This document shows positions 41,321 to 51,331 of a stretch of DNA of 64,000 nt, one piece after another. The DNA is taken from assembly GCA_030407315.1 (NCBI GenBank), contig JALQPE010001740.1, positions 248,001 through 312,000 on the forward strand, given 5' to 3'. This stretch comes from Asparagopsis taxiformis (lineage: Eukaryota; Rhodophyta; Florideophyceae; Bonnemaisoniales; Bonnemaisoniaceae). Positions within the stretch are counted from its first letter, which is position 1, and the number at the start of each line of letters is the position of its first letter. The notes beneath the pieces are model-generated. The model saw only the letters and a list, made by a program, of their open reading frames with translations. It made no database searches and was not told where the DNA came from. A program made the translations under genes and the position numbers.

Positions 41321-43498
41321 CTACGATACGGCACGTTTTGCATCAAGAGACAATGCTGCAAAAAGAAGCGTATCACAAAGCTCTTCGATAATCTTACTCG
41401 TTGGCTTCCCAGCTCCATGCCCTGCCTTGACATCAATACGCAGCAATAACGGTCTTCCAATCTGAAGCTCTGAACTTCCCGCCCTGTACTGCAGCTCCGC
41501 TCCAAACTTCAACGTGTGCAACGGCACCACTCTGTCGTCGTGATCACCTGTTGTCAGTAATATGGACGGATAAGGGACTCCTCGTTCATCCGGAGAAAAC
41601 ACATTATGCAATGGTGAATATTTGCGCAGGTGTTCAAACTCCTCTGCGATATCAGGATTTCCATAGTCACTGACCCACGCTGAGCCAATTGTAAACTTGT
41701 GGAATCGGTACATGTCAAGTACACCCACTTGCGCGACTGCAGCTCCGAACAGTTCAGGAGCTTGATTAACACATGCACCAACCAACAGGCCGCCATTACT
41801 GCCACCCATGATCATCAGAGATTTCGGCTCTGTGACCTGGAGGTCATCAGAAAGATATTTGGCCGCCCATTGAAAATCGTCAAACACGTTTTGCTTGTTT
41901 CCAAGAATTCCCTGATCGTGCCATTCAGCACCATATTCATCGCCGCCACGAATGTTGGCAATGGCAACGATTCCGTTTAGACACTGCATCCAGGACGCCC
42001 ATCGCGCAGAGTAGAAGGGCGTGAGAGAGATCATGAAACCGCCATATCCATACAGTAGGCACGGTCGTTTTTTAGGGTTTGCGTTTTGCATATCTTCTCG
42101 CGGTCCAATGATGAACATTGGAACCTTTGTGACACCGTCCTTTGACAAATAGAATACCTGTTTCGTAGAATAGATGGATGGATCAAATCCCGGAGGGTCC
42201 ATCTTCCGGAACACCCGCATCCCGTCGTCAATGGGCAACGTAAGATCTACGTAGTAGACAGTTCCAGCATAGAGGAAACTCGTAAACTTGTACATCAAAA
42301 ATGTGTTCTCACGATCAGCCGTGACGGAAACAGAGCCGAGGTCCGGTAGGTTGACATCGTAGAGTTTCTCACCAGTGCTGAGCTTGTGAATGGACAGTTT
42401 ATCGTGTGCATCTTCCATGGAAGTCAACGCAAGCTGATCAAAGTTAACAGCAGTAGCGGATGAGAGCACGTTTTTAGGATGCTCTGGAACAATTTGCTTC
42501 CATGAGTCGGCTGGATTGTGAATATCTACAGTGACAATTCGGTTCCTCGGCGCTTTCCAGTTGGTGAGGATATAGAAGAGTGAATCATCATTTGCAACGT
42601 ATGAAAACTGCGAATCGTAGGATTCATCAATCAGTTTTACAATGTTCTGTGCCTCGGCAGCAAAGTGGTCATTGAGGTTGACGTACCATAGCTGATTCTT
42701 CGGCGAACAATCTTCCGTAGGGTAGATAAGCAAGTACTGGCCATCAAAAGTGATGCTGACACGGTACATTCTGTTTGGATTGGTAGGATGTGAAAACACG
42801 ACACGATCTTCACTTTGAGGGGTTCCGGCAACATGATAGCATATCATTTGATCCTTAACCTGATCTGTCTCTGTACCGCGTTTATCCTTATCGGCATTGG
42901 CAGACAGGGAGGCTGGGGCGGGATAGCGCACATAATAAAAGCCACGGGTATCGTGAGTCCAAGCTATACTAGTGAATTTTGCCCATTCAAGGGATTCATC
43001 GAGCATCTGGAGGGAATCACAGTCCATAATTTTGATCTCCTCCCAATCACTGCCAGCACGCTGGACGCCGTAGGCGAGAAGCTGGCCATTCTTGGACCAT
43101 TTGAGGGTGCCGAGGGAGGCGGTACCGTCCTCGGTGAAGGAATTGGGGTCTAGAAAGACGCGGGGTTCACCATCGATGGAAGTCGTCTGCATGATAACGG
43201 CCTGATTGGCGAGTCCATGTTGATGACTGTAGTAAAAGTAGGTGCCGCGCTTCCAGGCGGATGAGAACTTGTCATAATTGAGGAGATTCTGCACAGTGGA
43301 GTGGAATTGGGGACGAAGATGGTCTGCAGCGGTAATGTAGGACTTTGTGAGTTGATTCTGTTGGGTGACCCATGCGCGCGTATCTTGGCTGTCTGGATCC
43401 TCGAGCCAACGATAGGGATCGGGCACTTTGTAGCCGTGCAAATTGTCGACGAGTGCGTCGTCGCGTACGGTTTGCGGGTAGCGCAGAGGCGGGGTCAT
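41321..43498 (-). CDS. PREP: Prolyl oligopeptidase (S9A)
   Basis: 725 residues from ATG 43498 (MTPPLRYPQTVRDD); the frame continues 27 codons upstream to a TTG only. Serine peptidase cleaving after Pro in short peptides; cytosolic, no signal peptide. N-terminal DPYRWLEDPDSQDTRAWV is diagnostic. Residues about 75-430 form the seven-bladed propeller (DGTASLGTLKWSKNGQLLAY, DTRGFYYVRYPAP). The hydrolase domain shows GGFMISLTPFYSARW, IVAIANIRGGDEYGAEWH, nucleophile Ser567 in IMGGSNGGLLVGA, Asp in TGDHDDRVVPLHTLKFGAEL and His in VKAGHGAGKPTSK, so the triad is complete. Length fits the human enzyme (710). Confidence 0.95.
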   Translation of the reverse strand: MTPPLRYPQTVRDDALVDNLHGYKVPDPYRWLEDPDSQDTRAWVTQQNQLTKSYITAADHLRPQFHSTVQNLLNYDKFSSAWKRGTYFYYSHQHGLANQAVIMQTTSIDGEPRVFLDPNSFTEDGTASLGTLKWSKNGQLLAYGVQRAGSDWEEIKIMDCDSLQMLDESLEWAKFTSIAWTHDTRGFYYVRYPAPASLSANADKDKRGTETDQVKDQMICYHVAGTPQSEDRVVFSHPTNPNRMYRVSITFDGQYLLIYPTEDCSPKNQLWYVNLNDHFAAEAQNIVKLIDESYDSQFSYVANDDSLFYILTNWKAPRNRIVTVDIHNPADSWKQIVPEHPKNVLSSATAVNFDQLALTSMEDAHDKLSIHKLSTGEKLYDVNLPDLGSVSVTADRENTFLMYKFTSFLYAGTVYYVDLTLPIDDGMRVFRKMDPPGFDPSIYSTKQVFYLSKDGVTKVPMFIIGPREDMQNANPKKRPCLLYGYGGFMISLTPFYSARWASWMQCLNGIVAIANIRGGDEYGAEWHDQGILGNKQNVFDDFQWAAKYLSDDLQVTEPKSLMIMGGSNGGLLVGACVNQAPELFGAAVAQVGVLDMYRFHKFTIGSAWVSDYGNPDIAEEFEHLRKYSPLHNVFSPDERGVPYPSILLTTGDHDDRVVPLHTLKFGAELQYRAGSSELQIGRPLLLRIDVKAGHGAGKPTSKIIEELCDTLLFAALSLDAKRAVS

Positions 43499-43943
43499 GT
43501 TTGGAGGTATGGGTTGTGTGTGACTGGACGGTGAGGGGTCGCAGATGGCTGAAGCGTTGGAATGAGGAGAGTGTTGCAATGTGTGTGTTTAATTTTTATG
43601 TATAAAAAAAACTTGGGGTACACAACAACGTCACGCCGCATAACGGAAAAAGATTTTTACACACGTCATGACGTTATTTGGTATGACCGATTGACGAGCA
43701 CAGGTGTCTTGGAGACGACAATGTCGAGCGATTTGTCGCGCATCAACATTGTTTCCCAACCAGCGGAGCCTTTTGCGCCGTCACACAAAAAAAAGTTATC
43801 GATTTGAAAAACCAAAAGCGTCTAAAAAACATGAAAAAAACAACTCCCACGCGTACAAGCACCAAAAGCGTCCCAACCGTGTGTTGCGGTGCAACTCACG
43901 CATCTGATCCGCGCATCCATCAGCCATCAGCAGCGGCCGAGTG
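43499..43943. other. Divergent intergenic region
   Basis: 445 bp between the divergent oligopeptidase and AT-hook genes. A-rich runs occur at 43600-43612 and 43785-43845. No coding signal. Confidence 0.4.
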
Positions 43944-45608
43944 ATGCCGCCATCCGCCACGCCACGTCATACCAAATCGCCAATGTCCATGCAGACGCTC
44001 GACATCGTGCATGAGTTACAGCTCGAGCTCGGCTGGGACACCGCCTTTGCAACCGCCGCTTACGACGAGTATCTACGTTGGCTGCATCTACGCGCCAACG
44101 CCAACGACTTCAAGTATTGTCGTCTGCCGCCGAGTCGCGTCGTAGCCCTTGTGTGGAATCTCCACCGTCAATGGACGCTCGATTACGAGAACACCTGCGC
44201 CTATCTCGGCGCATTCATCCACCATTTTCCCCCCGCCATGCGCATGAACGTCAGTCGCGAGTACGCATACGCCGCCACCGTTCACATGTACAAGGCAGAG
44301 TTCAACCAAAAGCCCCCCGCGCCCTACTGGGATGTCGCAATTTGTCAATACAGACCCGATTCCTCAGACACCGTCTTCCCGTCTCTTGTGCATGCAGATG
44401 GCGTGGATTCCTCCAATTCCCCGCTTGAGCCCAAGCCCTTCTCGCGTATTCCACATCACATCAAGTCTAAAAGAAAGCCCGTAAACGCCCCTGCGACTGC
44501 TTCTAAACCCGCCCCACAGCCGGTAGACACTCGCAAATCCGTCACTCCGCCCGAGCACAAATCGGCACCGCAGCAGCATGATAAACCCGATAGCACAGAT
44601 ACCCCTTCTCAAACCCATTCCGCACAGCCAGCGCACGATTTAGTTGCGAGCGTTCAAAAGCTGAAGAAACAGAGAAAAACACTCCATACTACCCCATGGC
44701 AGAAGGGCCTCATGCTCAAACCGACCGCGCCAGGCGAAAAACGTAAGAGAGGCCGTCCAAGTCTCTCCGAGTATGTACCCATATCTACCGTTATACCCAA
44801 TTCATCAGACCCCGCGCAATCAAAAGACAACTCAGAAGCTCCGTCCTCCAAAACGCAAAGCACGGAAGGACAGCTTTCCCAATCGTTACCAACTGCTACC
44901 AAACCTTCCTCAGCAAGCGCCCCGAACACAAACACTGCACAGCAAAATAGCAATGAAAACGCGCAGATGCCTCCGGCGATGCCAACCATTTTTTCGTTGG
45001 AACAGAAGACAGTGCTTCAAAAACGACCGCGTGGCAGACCGCGCAAAGATGGTTCGTGGCCCGTTGCTAGAAAGCAGCAAAAGACTTACGTTCGCTTCGG
45101 CCAGTCCGACACTGACTTGCAGCCAAAGTCCAAGCCGATTACAGACGCCAATAGTGTCAAGAAGAACCGCAAGTTGTCCAAGACGTCAAGCGCTCCTAAG
45201 CTGCCACCAGTGCTTGTAGATATAGGCGGCGTCATTGAAGACCATATTGTGGCGCAGGGCTGCGAACGAACTGAAATTCAGTACAACAATGCGCCGGGTT
45301 CATCGGTGTTTGCAAGCGAGTCTAATAAGGACATCATTATCGACAACTCAAGAAGTATGCCACAGTTTGTCGCTGATGACACACAGGCGCAGAAGGTTGG
45401 AGATGACAAAAAAGGCGACGAGCTCGCAATCAAGATTCAGCAGTCTCCCGCATCGACGGCACTGTTTGAAGAAGTGCAGGAGATTGACTCGTCCCGTAAA
45501 GCTAAAGTTGCGGCGGAGAAACAGCAACGCGACATTGCGTCCGAACAACATGCAAAGACGGAAATAGCGGCAGAGCAAGAGACGCACGTTGAAGTGGCAA
45601 ACTGCTGA
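43944..45608 (+). CDS. AT-hook protein with N-terminal 'PSxxVxxxWxxH'-type domain
   Basis: 554 residues from ATG 43944 (the preceding codon is GTG). N-terminal domain about 15-140: LELGWDTAFATAAYDEYLRW, CRLPPSRVVALVWNLHRQWT, YENTCAYLGAFIHHFP, EYAYAATVHMYKAEFN and PPAPYWD. This resembles a small domain seen in protist proteins with the pattern 'PS..VD..WH.H...T..Y...C...G.F+HH.P.....Y..TL..Y...F' (recalled, unnamed). Two AT-hooks follow, KRKRGRPSLSE (about 271-281) and KRPRGRPRKDG (about 357-367), implying minor-groove DNA binding. The rest is Gln/Ser/Pro-rich and disordered, with a charged C-terminal helix. Probable chromatin-associated factor. Convergent with TDP1, stops 69 bp apart. Confidence 0.72.
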   Translation: MPPSATPRHTKSPMSMQTLDIVHELQLELGWDTAFATAAYDEYLRWLHLRANANDFKYCRLPPSRVVALVWNLHRQWTLDYENTCAYLGAFIHHFPPAMRMNVSREYAYAATVHMYKAEFNQKPPAPYWDVAICQYRPDSSDTVFPSLVHADGVDSSNSPLEPKPFSRIPHHIKSKRKPVNAPATASKPAPQPVDTRKSVTPPEHKSAPQQHDKPDSTDTPSQTHSAQPAHDLVASVQKLKKQRKTLHTTPWQKGLMLKPTAPGEKRKRGRPSLSEYVPISTVIPNSSDPAQSKDNSEAPSSKTQSTEGQLSQSLPTATKPSSASAPNTNTAQQNSNENAQMPPAMPTIFSLEQKTVLQKRPRGRPRKDGSWPVARKQQKTYVRFGQSDTDLQPKSKPITDANSVKKNRKLSKTSSAPKLPPVLVDIGGVIEDHIVAQGCERTEIQYNNAPGSSVFASESNKDIIIDNSRSMPQFVADDTQAQKVGDDKKGDELAIKIQQSPASTALFEEVQEIDSSRKAKVAAEKQQRDIASEQHAKTEIAAEQETHVEVANC

Positions 45609-45677
45609 GTTACCTCTTCAATTTGTATGATAGTTTGTTAGTCCCGTAATATATGTAAACAACTTGTGCTCTTTATA

Positions 45678-47407
45678 TCAGTTCAAGGCGCAATACTCCA
45701 TTGTCCACGGCTTGTCTCCTCGCTCGTATGCTACTGGCGGTAACTTGTACGGAATCGGCAACTCTATTACACATTCCTTCTCCTCATCGCTCGGCTGTGC
45801 GCCCCCAAACGACCGACACACTCCCAATGACAATATCTTTTCTTTGTCTACAAGTTGTAGATAGTCCGGAACTGTAGCGCCAATAACGTGTTTCGGTGGA
45901 CAATACAACCGGGGTGTGAATAAAACACCCAGCTCGTACGACAGCACATTGAGACGATCCCATGATGAGTTTCCTCTCGATTTCTTGCCCTGCATTCGGC
46001 CCCATGCCGCCACGCTAAGATTAAAACTGCCAACAAGTAGCCAGTTTGGCGAGTGTGGCTTCGCAGCCGGGTACCGTAGGAACGTTTTAATGTGCGGCAT
46101 GGCCTTGTCACATCCGCTTGCACGTCCATCCCATTTGTGCAACTTGTTCAGAATATGCTCTCGGTACAAATTCTTCCGGCTCACAGGCAATGACGCGCCC
46201 GCTTGTAACCCCTCATTCGAGTTCTGCACCTGCTGTAGCGTTGGGTACACAAGTTTAATCGTATGTGCAGTCGAGTCGTTACCGCGTGTCGAACTCGCAA
46301 AAAGTGTCTGTTTAAACTCATCTTCCAACCATTTCTCCTGTATCGAACCAAGCGAACTGAATTGACATATCGCGACCGACGATTCTCTCGCATCTATATC
46401 CTCTAGTTGCAGCAGCTTTCTCAATCTCGCATGTCCAAAGTCATGCCTACTTTCACCGGTATGCACACCGGGCACGCTAGCGACCAACGCGGCTCCCGCC
46501 GATGAAAAATCAAACTTGCCCAGATGCGCGAGCACCTCATCTCGTTCTGTACCGAGCAGACTCTTCGAGACATATCGACACAGCTCATGTCTGAATGCAT
46601 CACGCGCGTGTGTACCAGTACTCGTTAGCGGAAAATCGCGCATGTACGCTCCCTGCGTCTTGAATTCCCAATCGCTCTCGATCATATTCGCCGTGTGAAT
46701 GCAGACACGACAGGCGTGCGCATAGAATAGTAGGAACATTTTGGAATGCACAGTGCCATAAGGCGGTGTTTTTGGGCGCACGAATCGCACGCGATCGCGC
46801 GCCCCCTCTGATGTCAGGAACGTGCTCCATGTGACTCCTCGTCGCTCGTTTCGCCGTGAACTATGAGGAGTTTTCGGCACGTTTGTAGCGCCGGCGCGTG
46901 GTTCCACATCCATGGAACATCAAATTTAAAGTTGCACACAACGGCGAGGTCTGCGCCGGCTAATACGATTTCATCCAGTGCTATCGAATGGTCTGTTGCA
47001 AGACTGTGCTCGGATTTCAATAGGTAGAATGAGGGCATAGAGGGGAGGTGTTTGTCTTTCTTTGTACTGGTGGCTGCTTCGGCTGTCGTACGAACGCGTT
47101 TGGATACATGGGAAGATTCGTGAGTTGATTTGCGTTTCACAGTTGGTGTAGGCTTTGGTATGTACACTACTTCATTGTCATCAGTGAGGATAGTGGATAA
47201 GTTGTGCTCGAGAATTTGTTTCTGCTTATCAGTTAGATGATGCGCTTCTTCTTTCAATGCTAGGTATGCACTTTTTACCAATTGCGTATTGGAAGTCGCT
47301 GAAGACGTAATCGTTTCAAAAAATTCACGACACACCTCTGTAGTCGTTTGAGCTCCGCGTTGAACAGCGAGGAAAGCCCTCAGTGAGGCGCCTAACTCGC
47401 GCTGCAT
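45678..47407 (-). CDS. TDP1: Tyrosyl-DNA phosphodiesterase 1, reading frame broken
   Basis: Phospholipase-D-superfamily DNA repair enzyme that removes topoisomerase I adducts from 3' DNA ends. The 5' frame (47407-46814, 197 codons) carries a basic, Ser/Thr-rich N-terminus and then the TDP1 fold: FYLLKSEHSLATD, LAVVCNFKFDVPWMW, KLLIVHGET. The second frame (down to 45678, TAG) carries the first HxK motif PYGTVHSKMFLLFYA, VCIHTANMIESDWEFKTQG, and the second HxK/N motif PHIKTFLRY...KPHSPNWLLVGSFNLSVAAWG. The frames overlap at 46814-46913 and a -1 shift (one base too few) is needed after KLLIVHG. No intron of usual size fits. The cause could be a sequence error, a recent mutation or a tiny unrecognised intron. 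Confidence 0.85.
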
Positions 47408-47413
47408 TCGTCA

Positions 47414-47716
47414 ATGCCTGTCGCGGCGCGTCGTCAGGAGCTGTATGGCCGAAAGATGCCAGATTTTCTCATGGTGGCGTTGGAAAAGTTTGGCTGGTTG
47501 CGAAAAATATTATTGTCGGCAAAACTCATGTCTTCTTGGTCGCTCGCTGTGTCAGGTGATACGACCATTATTTCTACCGTCTACAAGATCAAGGTGGAGC
47601 GTGCCACTGTTGAGAACATGTGGCCGAGAACTAATCTATTCCATAGCTCCGTAAGCGTAGATTCACATACTTTCAGATGTCTCAACTGTCTTCCGCTGTT
47701 CAGATATTTGCAATGA
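47414..47716 (+). CDS. Small ORF of unknown function, divergent from TDP1
   Basis: 100 residues from an ATG lying 6 bp from the TDP1 ATG on the other strand. The first 75 residues look protein-like: RKMPDFLMVALEKFGWLRKI, LLSAKLMSSWSLAVSGDTT, IISTVYKIKVERATVENMW. The pattern of a helix followed by 'SW.L...GD......V.KIK' faintly recalls lipocalin/FABP-like beta-barrel starts, but that is weak. GTAAGC at 47650-47655 could be a splice donor, so the C-terminus is uncertain. It could instead be upstream exon sequence of the CYTH gene. Confidence 0.4.
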   Translation: MPVAARRQELYGRKMPDFLMVALEKFGWLRKILLSAKLMSSWSLAVSGDTTIISTVYKIKVERATVENMWPRTNLFHSSVSVDSHTFRCLNCLPLFRYLQ

Positions 47717-47834
47717 ACAGCATCTCGTTTGTATCACAACCTCCGGTCCAATCTTCCCTTGGGGTGGACATCGACGCCCACCTCTGCTATCATCGTTTCG
47801 AAAACCACATCCATCTCAACGACAAACGATTGCA

Positions 47835-48346
47835 ATGGCCTCTATCGAAGTCGAGCGAAAGTTCCGAGTTACACCTTTAATAAGATCCAGCCTAGTACTG
47901 CGAACTCATGCGACAAAGCGGTTCAGTTTCGAAGACTGCTATTTCGACGAGCACCTGGCGTTACGCGACTTGTGGCTGCGCAAGCGAAATGATACATGGG
48001 AACTAAAGATACCTATCAATAGCACCACGCAAAAATCACCAGCGGAAACTGTGTATCGGAGCTTACAGGCTCGGCTGTGTGGCGTGAACTAGGTGTCGAT
48101 TCGATTGAAAGGGAGAGCTTGCTGGAATATGCACGGCTGAAAACGGACAGGATGGAGTTTCAGTTCAAGTGGCGCAGCTATCAAGTGAGTATCGTGTTAG
48201 ATGCTTGCACTTCGGAAGACGGCTTTCAGTACGATGTTGGTGAGATAGAAGTGCTTGTGGACGATGATTGCGAGGTAGAGGCTGCATCCCGCGCGCTAGC
48301 GGAAGTTTCGTTGGAGTACGGCATTGGGGAAAACGCATCAATGTGA
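47835..48346 (+). CDS. CYTH-domain phosphatase, thiamine-triphosphatase-like, reading frame broken
   Basis: CYTH (triphosphate tunnel metalloenzyme) domain. The first frame, from ATG 47835, has the signature IEVERKF near the N-terminus, then FSFEDCYFDEHLALRDLWLR and KRNDTWELKIP, as in mammalian ThTPase ('DTYYD....L...D.WLR.R....WELK.P'). This frame stops at 48090-48092. A second frame picks up with SELTGSAVWRELGVDSIERE, KTDRMEFQFKWRSYQVSIVL and GFQYDVGEIEVLVDDDCEVE and stops at 48346. Joining ETVYR to ELTG needs one extra base near 48057-48060. The joined length (about 170) is close to the family (about 200). Expected activity: hydrolysis of thiamine triphosphate or another triphosphate with Mg2+. 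Confidence 0.78.
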
Positions 48347-48612
48347 GGGGAAACTGCTTCGGTATCTACGTGAAAAGAGAATGCCATTGTTTGAGCGGCT
48401 GCAGAAATTGGTGTGATACATAGTGCTGGGTATTTCTGCTGTGCTATTGTAAATCCATCTCGATTATTGAATTGGCGTTGTTGTGGGATTCTAGTCGTCA
48501 CAATTCAGAGAAAGGAGAGCCCAAGAGATGCTCAATTGATAAGATTGTGGTGGAGAGCGTAATGTATGAAATTGATGGACAGATACATTTCCCACTAAAA
48601 CTTACATCAGAT
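48347..48612. other. Intergenic region before foldback element
   Basis: 3' flank of the CYTH gene. A plus-strand frame from 48472 runs into the foldback arm and has no motif. Confidence 0.4.
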
Positions 48613-49573
48613 ACAAGTGCCCTTTACGCGCTGGTGCCCGCTTTCGCGCGCGTGAATATGATGCACCGAAGTTTTGTTTGCCAGAGCAGGCAGGTTTTAG
48701 CTCGCAATCCACCAGTAGCCCCATTCCTAGATACCCATACACCCTCACATACTATGGTAGTGTAGCATGTCCTCATAAGTACCGTATTCGCAACTCTACT
48801 TAGCTTAGATACACTTTTACAGGACTGAAGTATAGTGTCGCAACTGCAGATAGAGCACCCTGTGCATACACTATTCTCCCCCTACTTCTCTGTACACTAC
48901 TGAAATGGCCATGTGCAGCGGTTGCTAGTGTCTACCGGACAAGTGGCTCATATGAGGCCACTTTTTTTCTTTTAGTAACGATTTAACTAGAATCACTGTT
49001 AAATTCTACTCTATTACATGGTCGCTGAAAGTCATTCCTAGCCAATAGACCCGTTTTTCTCCCATAGTTACATCCAAAATTCAACCCCCTACTACACAAT
49101 AAAAAAATTCAGCAGCAGCGAATCTCATAATCTACTCGCCCACTTGGCACTGTACAGTACGCTACTTTACGAAATACTCTCGCTCTACTGGCCATATGAC
49201 CACACGCTGCACACTTGGCACGCTCAGTTGTACTTGGCCATTGCAGTGCAACTTGCCTAGCAACCGCTGCACATGGCCGTTTCAGTAGTGTATAGAGAAG
49301 TAGGGGGAGAATGGTGTATGCACAAGGTGCTCTATCTGCAGTTGCGACACTATACTTCAGTCCTGTAAAAGTGTATCTAAGGCTAAGTAGAGTGCGAATA
49401 CGGTACTTATGAGGACATGCTACACTACCATAGTATGTGAGGGTGTATGGGTATCTAGGAATGGGGCTACTGGTGGATTGCGAGCTAAGACCTGCCTGCT
49501 CTGGCATACAGAGAATTTCGGAGCATCAGATCCGTGCGCGCGAAGCGCGCGCCAACGCGTAAAGGGCACTTGT
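48613..49573. mobile_element. Foldback/MITE-like element with long inverted repeats
   Basis: Left arm 48613-48928 and right arm 49257-49573 are inverted copies about 90-95% alike across the inner 230 bp, separated by a 328-bp spacer. Outer ends are ACAAGTGCCCTTTACGCG and its complement CGCGTAAAGGGCACTTGT. The outermost 80 bp is more diverged. No obvious target-site duplication is seen in the immediate flanks. A minus-strand frame at 49507-49109 (132 codons from ATG, with CAACGHMAS) runs through the right arm and spacer but is not a recognised transposase. The element could be a non-autonomous DNA transposon, or two inverted copies of one repeat. Confidence 0.75.
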
Positions 49574-50896
49574 CAGAGAAGGTAACGGTTACCAGATATG
49601 AGCTTTCAGCAGTGCATGGTCCGTCTCCAGTTTTTCGTTTCATTTCGTGAAATATGGACCAATCTGGGCGGTCCGCCCCGACCTCGCACCATCTCGATCA
49701 CGGCGCATGCTTCGCCGTTGCGTCGTGTTTTTTGAGACGATTCCGCCTGGAAACATCATCCGACACCCCGTCCACTCCATTCACCATATATTGCACAGAT
49801 GGACCAAACAGAAGACATGTCCATAATAGAGGCGATATGTGATGCAATGAGAACACTTTTGCGGTGTTGTGCTGTGTCCATGAGCTACAGTCAGACGTAA
49901 CACATTGTGCAACACCATGGCCGAACACGAATGCAATGCAATGCAATACAATTTATTCAGCGAGTTGAAATCATTTCATTGACTTCAATTGAGACAGCTG
50001 CCTCTAGTGCAGCAGATGGGTAGACAGACAGAGAAGACCGCCAGACGCCATAATGTTGATTAAGCATCGGACGTGATGCGAGCAATCCATCTCCAGACCC
50101 TTCCAAATAAACCACACCTACATGACACAAACTATAAGTTCCATCCTAATCCTGGAGCAGCTGCTCTCAGCAACGCTCTCAAATAGCCGTCAACTAGACG
50201 CCACACACTAGATCGATTCCAGGACTCCGAATTATATTCTGCTCTGTTTGCACGATCAATGACCCCTACCTTACTCTATCCATCCATCCGGGTTCAATTC
50301 ACCCCCTCTTCCAATTAATCCCATTCCTCATCCTCTCCCACATCATCCTATCGCTCCTTGCCCGCTGTCCACTGCTAAATTCAAATTCGCACCCGCCTCT
50401 GCATTCGCACTCACCCCGGTCCATACACAAAAATTACCTCACACTTCCCTCGTCTACTACGCCATGCACACACTTTCTACTCCAATCATTCCCTCCGACG
50501 ACCACACACAAAAACAAAATCAGGGTTTCTACCCTACAAACCATTGATTCAATGCAATGTTGACTTGATAATCTTCGCCACAAAATTGTTACCTACTCAT
50601 CACCCGCTCCCGGTCCCAATTACTCACTTCTAGCATCCTAAACAGGCCAACTACCACCTCATCATACAAAAACTTCCCTATACCACACCAGATGCTACGC
50701 TGCGCCTTCCTATGCTAGCCTCGGCTATACTACGCTTTTGTATCTAATTCGAACCTATGAATCATTTATATTCGGATCCATCCCCACTCCCCATCTACTC
50801 CTTCTCAACCCATAGAAGATCTGTCTCTGCAATCCGACAAATCCTCTATTCACAAACCCACACATCGCACCCTCGCAACAACAAAACTGCGAAACA
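49574..50896. other. Intergenic, G-poor and C-rich tract
   Basis: No gene supported. From about 50200 the plus strand is conspicuously poor in G and rich in C and A, with short CA/CT-rich words. It may be old copia-type or other repeat sequence. Confidence 0.4.
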
Positions 50897-51331
50897 ATGG
50901 CATCCAAATCCTCCAACAACACCCAGCGTCCCCGTGCTCGTGTCTTGGTTGCGCTCCTAAATATCCTACACCGCCTTGGGAGTGCCTGCCTACCGAAGGG
51001 AAAGTCTCAGTCTACTCCGTCCTCCACCAACATCCCGACATCATTCGATGAGCAAGACCCCCGTTCCAGCTCACAGATACGGTTGAACCCGTTGAGACCG
51101 TTCAATTCCCAGACTATGATCAAATCCGTTTTGATACTTCTCACTACGGTCGGTGGGTCAGGCACTCTCAACACGTCCAACAGCATCACGGGGACGCGGG
51201 TCATTACAGCAAACATGGCCAGTGTGGTGGCCTGGCTACACGCTCAGCCTGCGATGGGGTCCGAGCGCTTCGGCGCAGTGCCCGTCGCTGAGTTGTGTCG
51301 TCAGATCGAAGCCCCTGCTGGTCGAACCTGA
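50897..51331 (+). CDS. ORF of unknown function in repeat-rich region
   Basis: 144 residues from an ATG. Basic, Ser/Asn/Pro-rich N-terminus (MASKSSNNTQRPRARVLVAL); possible weak hydrophobic run SVLILLTTVGGSG. No domain recognised. It lies in G-poor sequence left of a copia-like remnant, so it may be a fragment of a mobile element or chance. Confidence 0.25.
   Translation: MASKSSNNTQRPRARVLVALLNILHRLGSACLPKGKSQSTPSSTNIPTSFDEQDPRSSSQIRLNPLRPFNSQTMIKSVLILLTTVGGSGTLNTSNSITGTRVITANMASVVAWLHAQPAMGSERFGAVPVAELCRQIEAPAGRT

Noticed and set aside
41321..43579. Longer prolyl oligopeptidase start
   Set aside because: Begins at TTG; the ATG at 43498 agrees with family N-termini.
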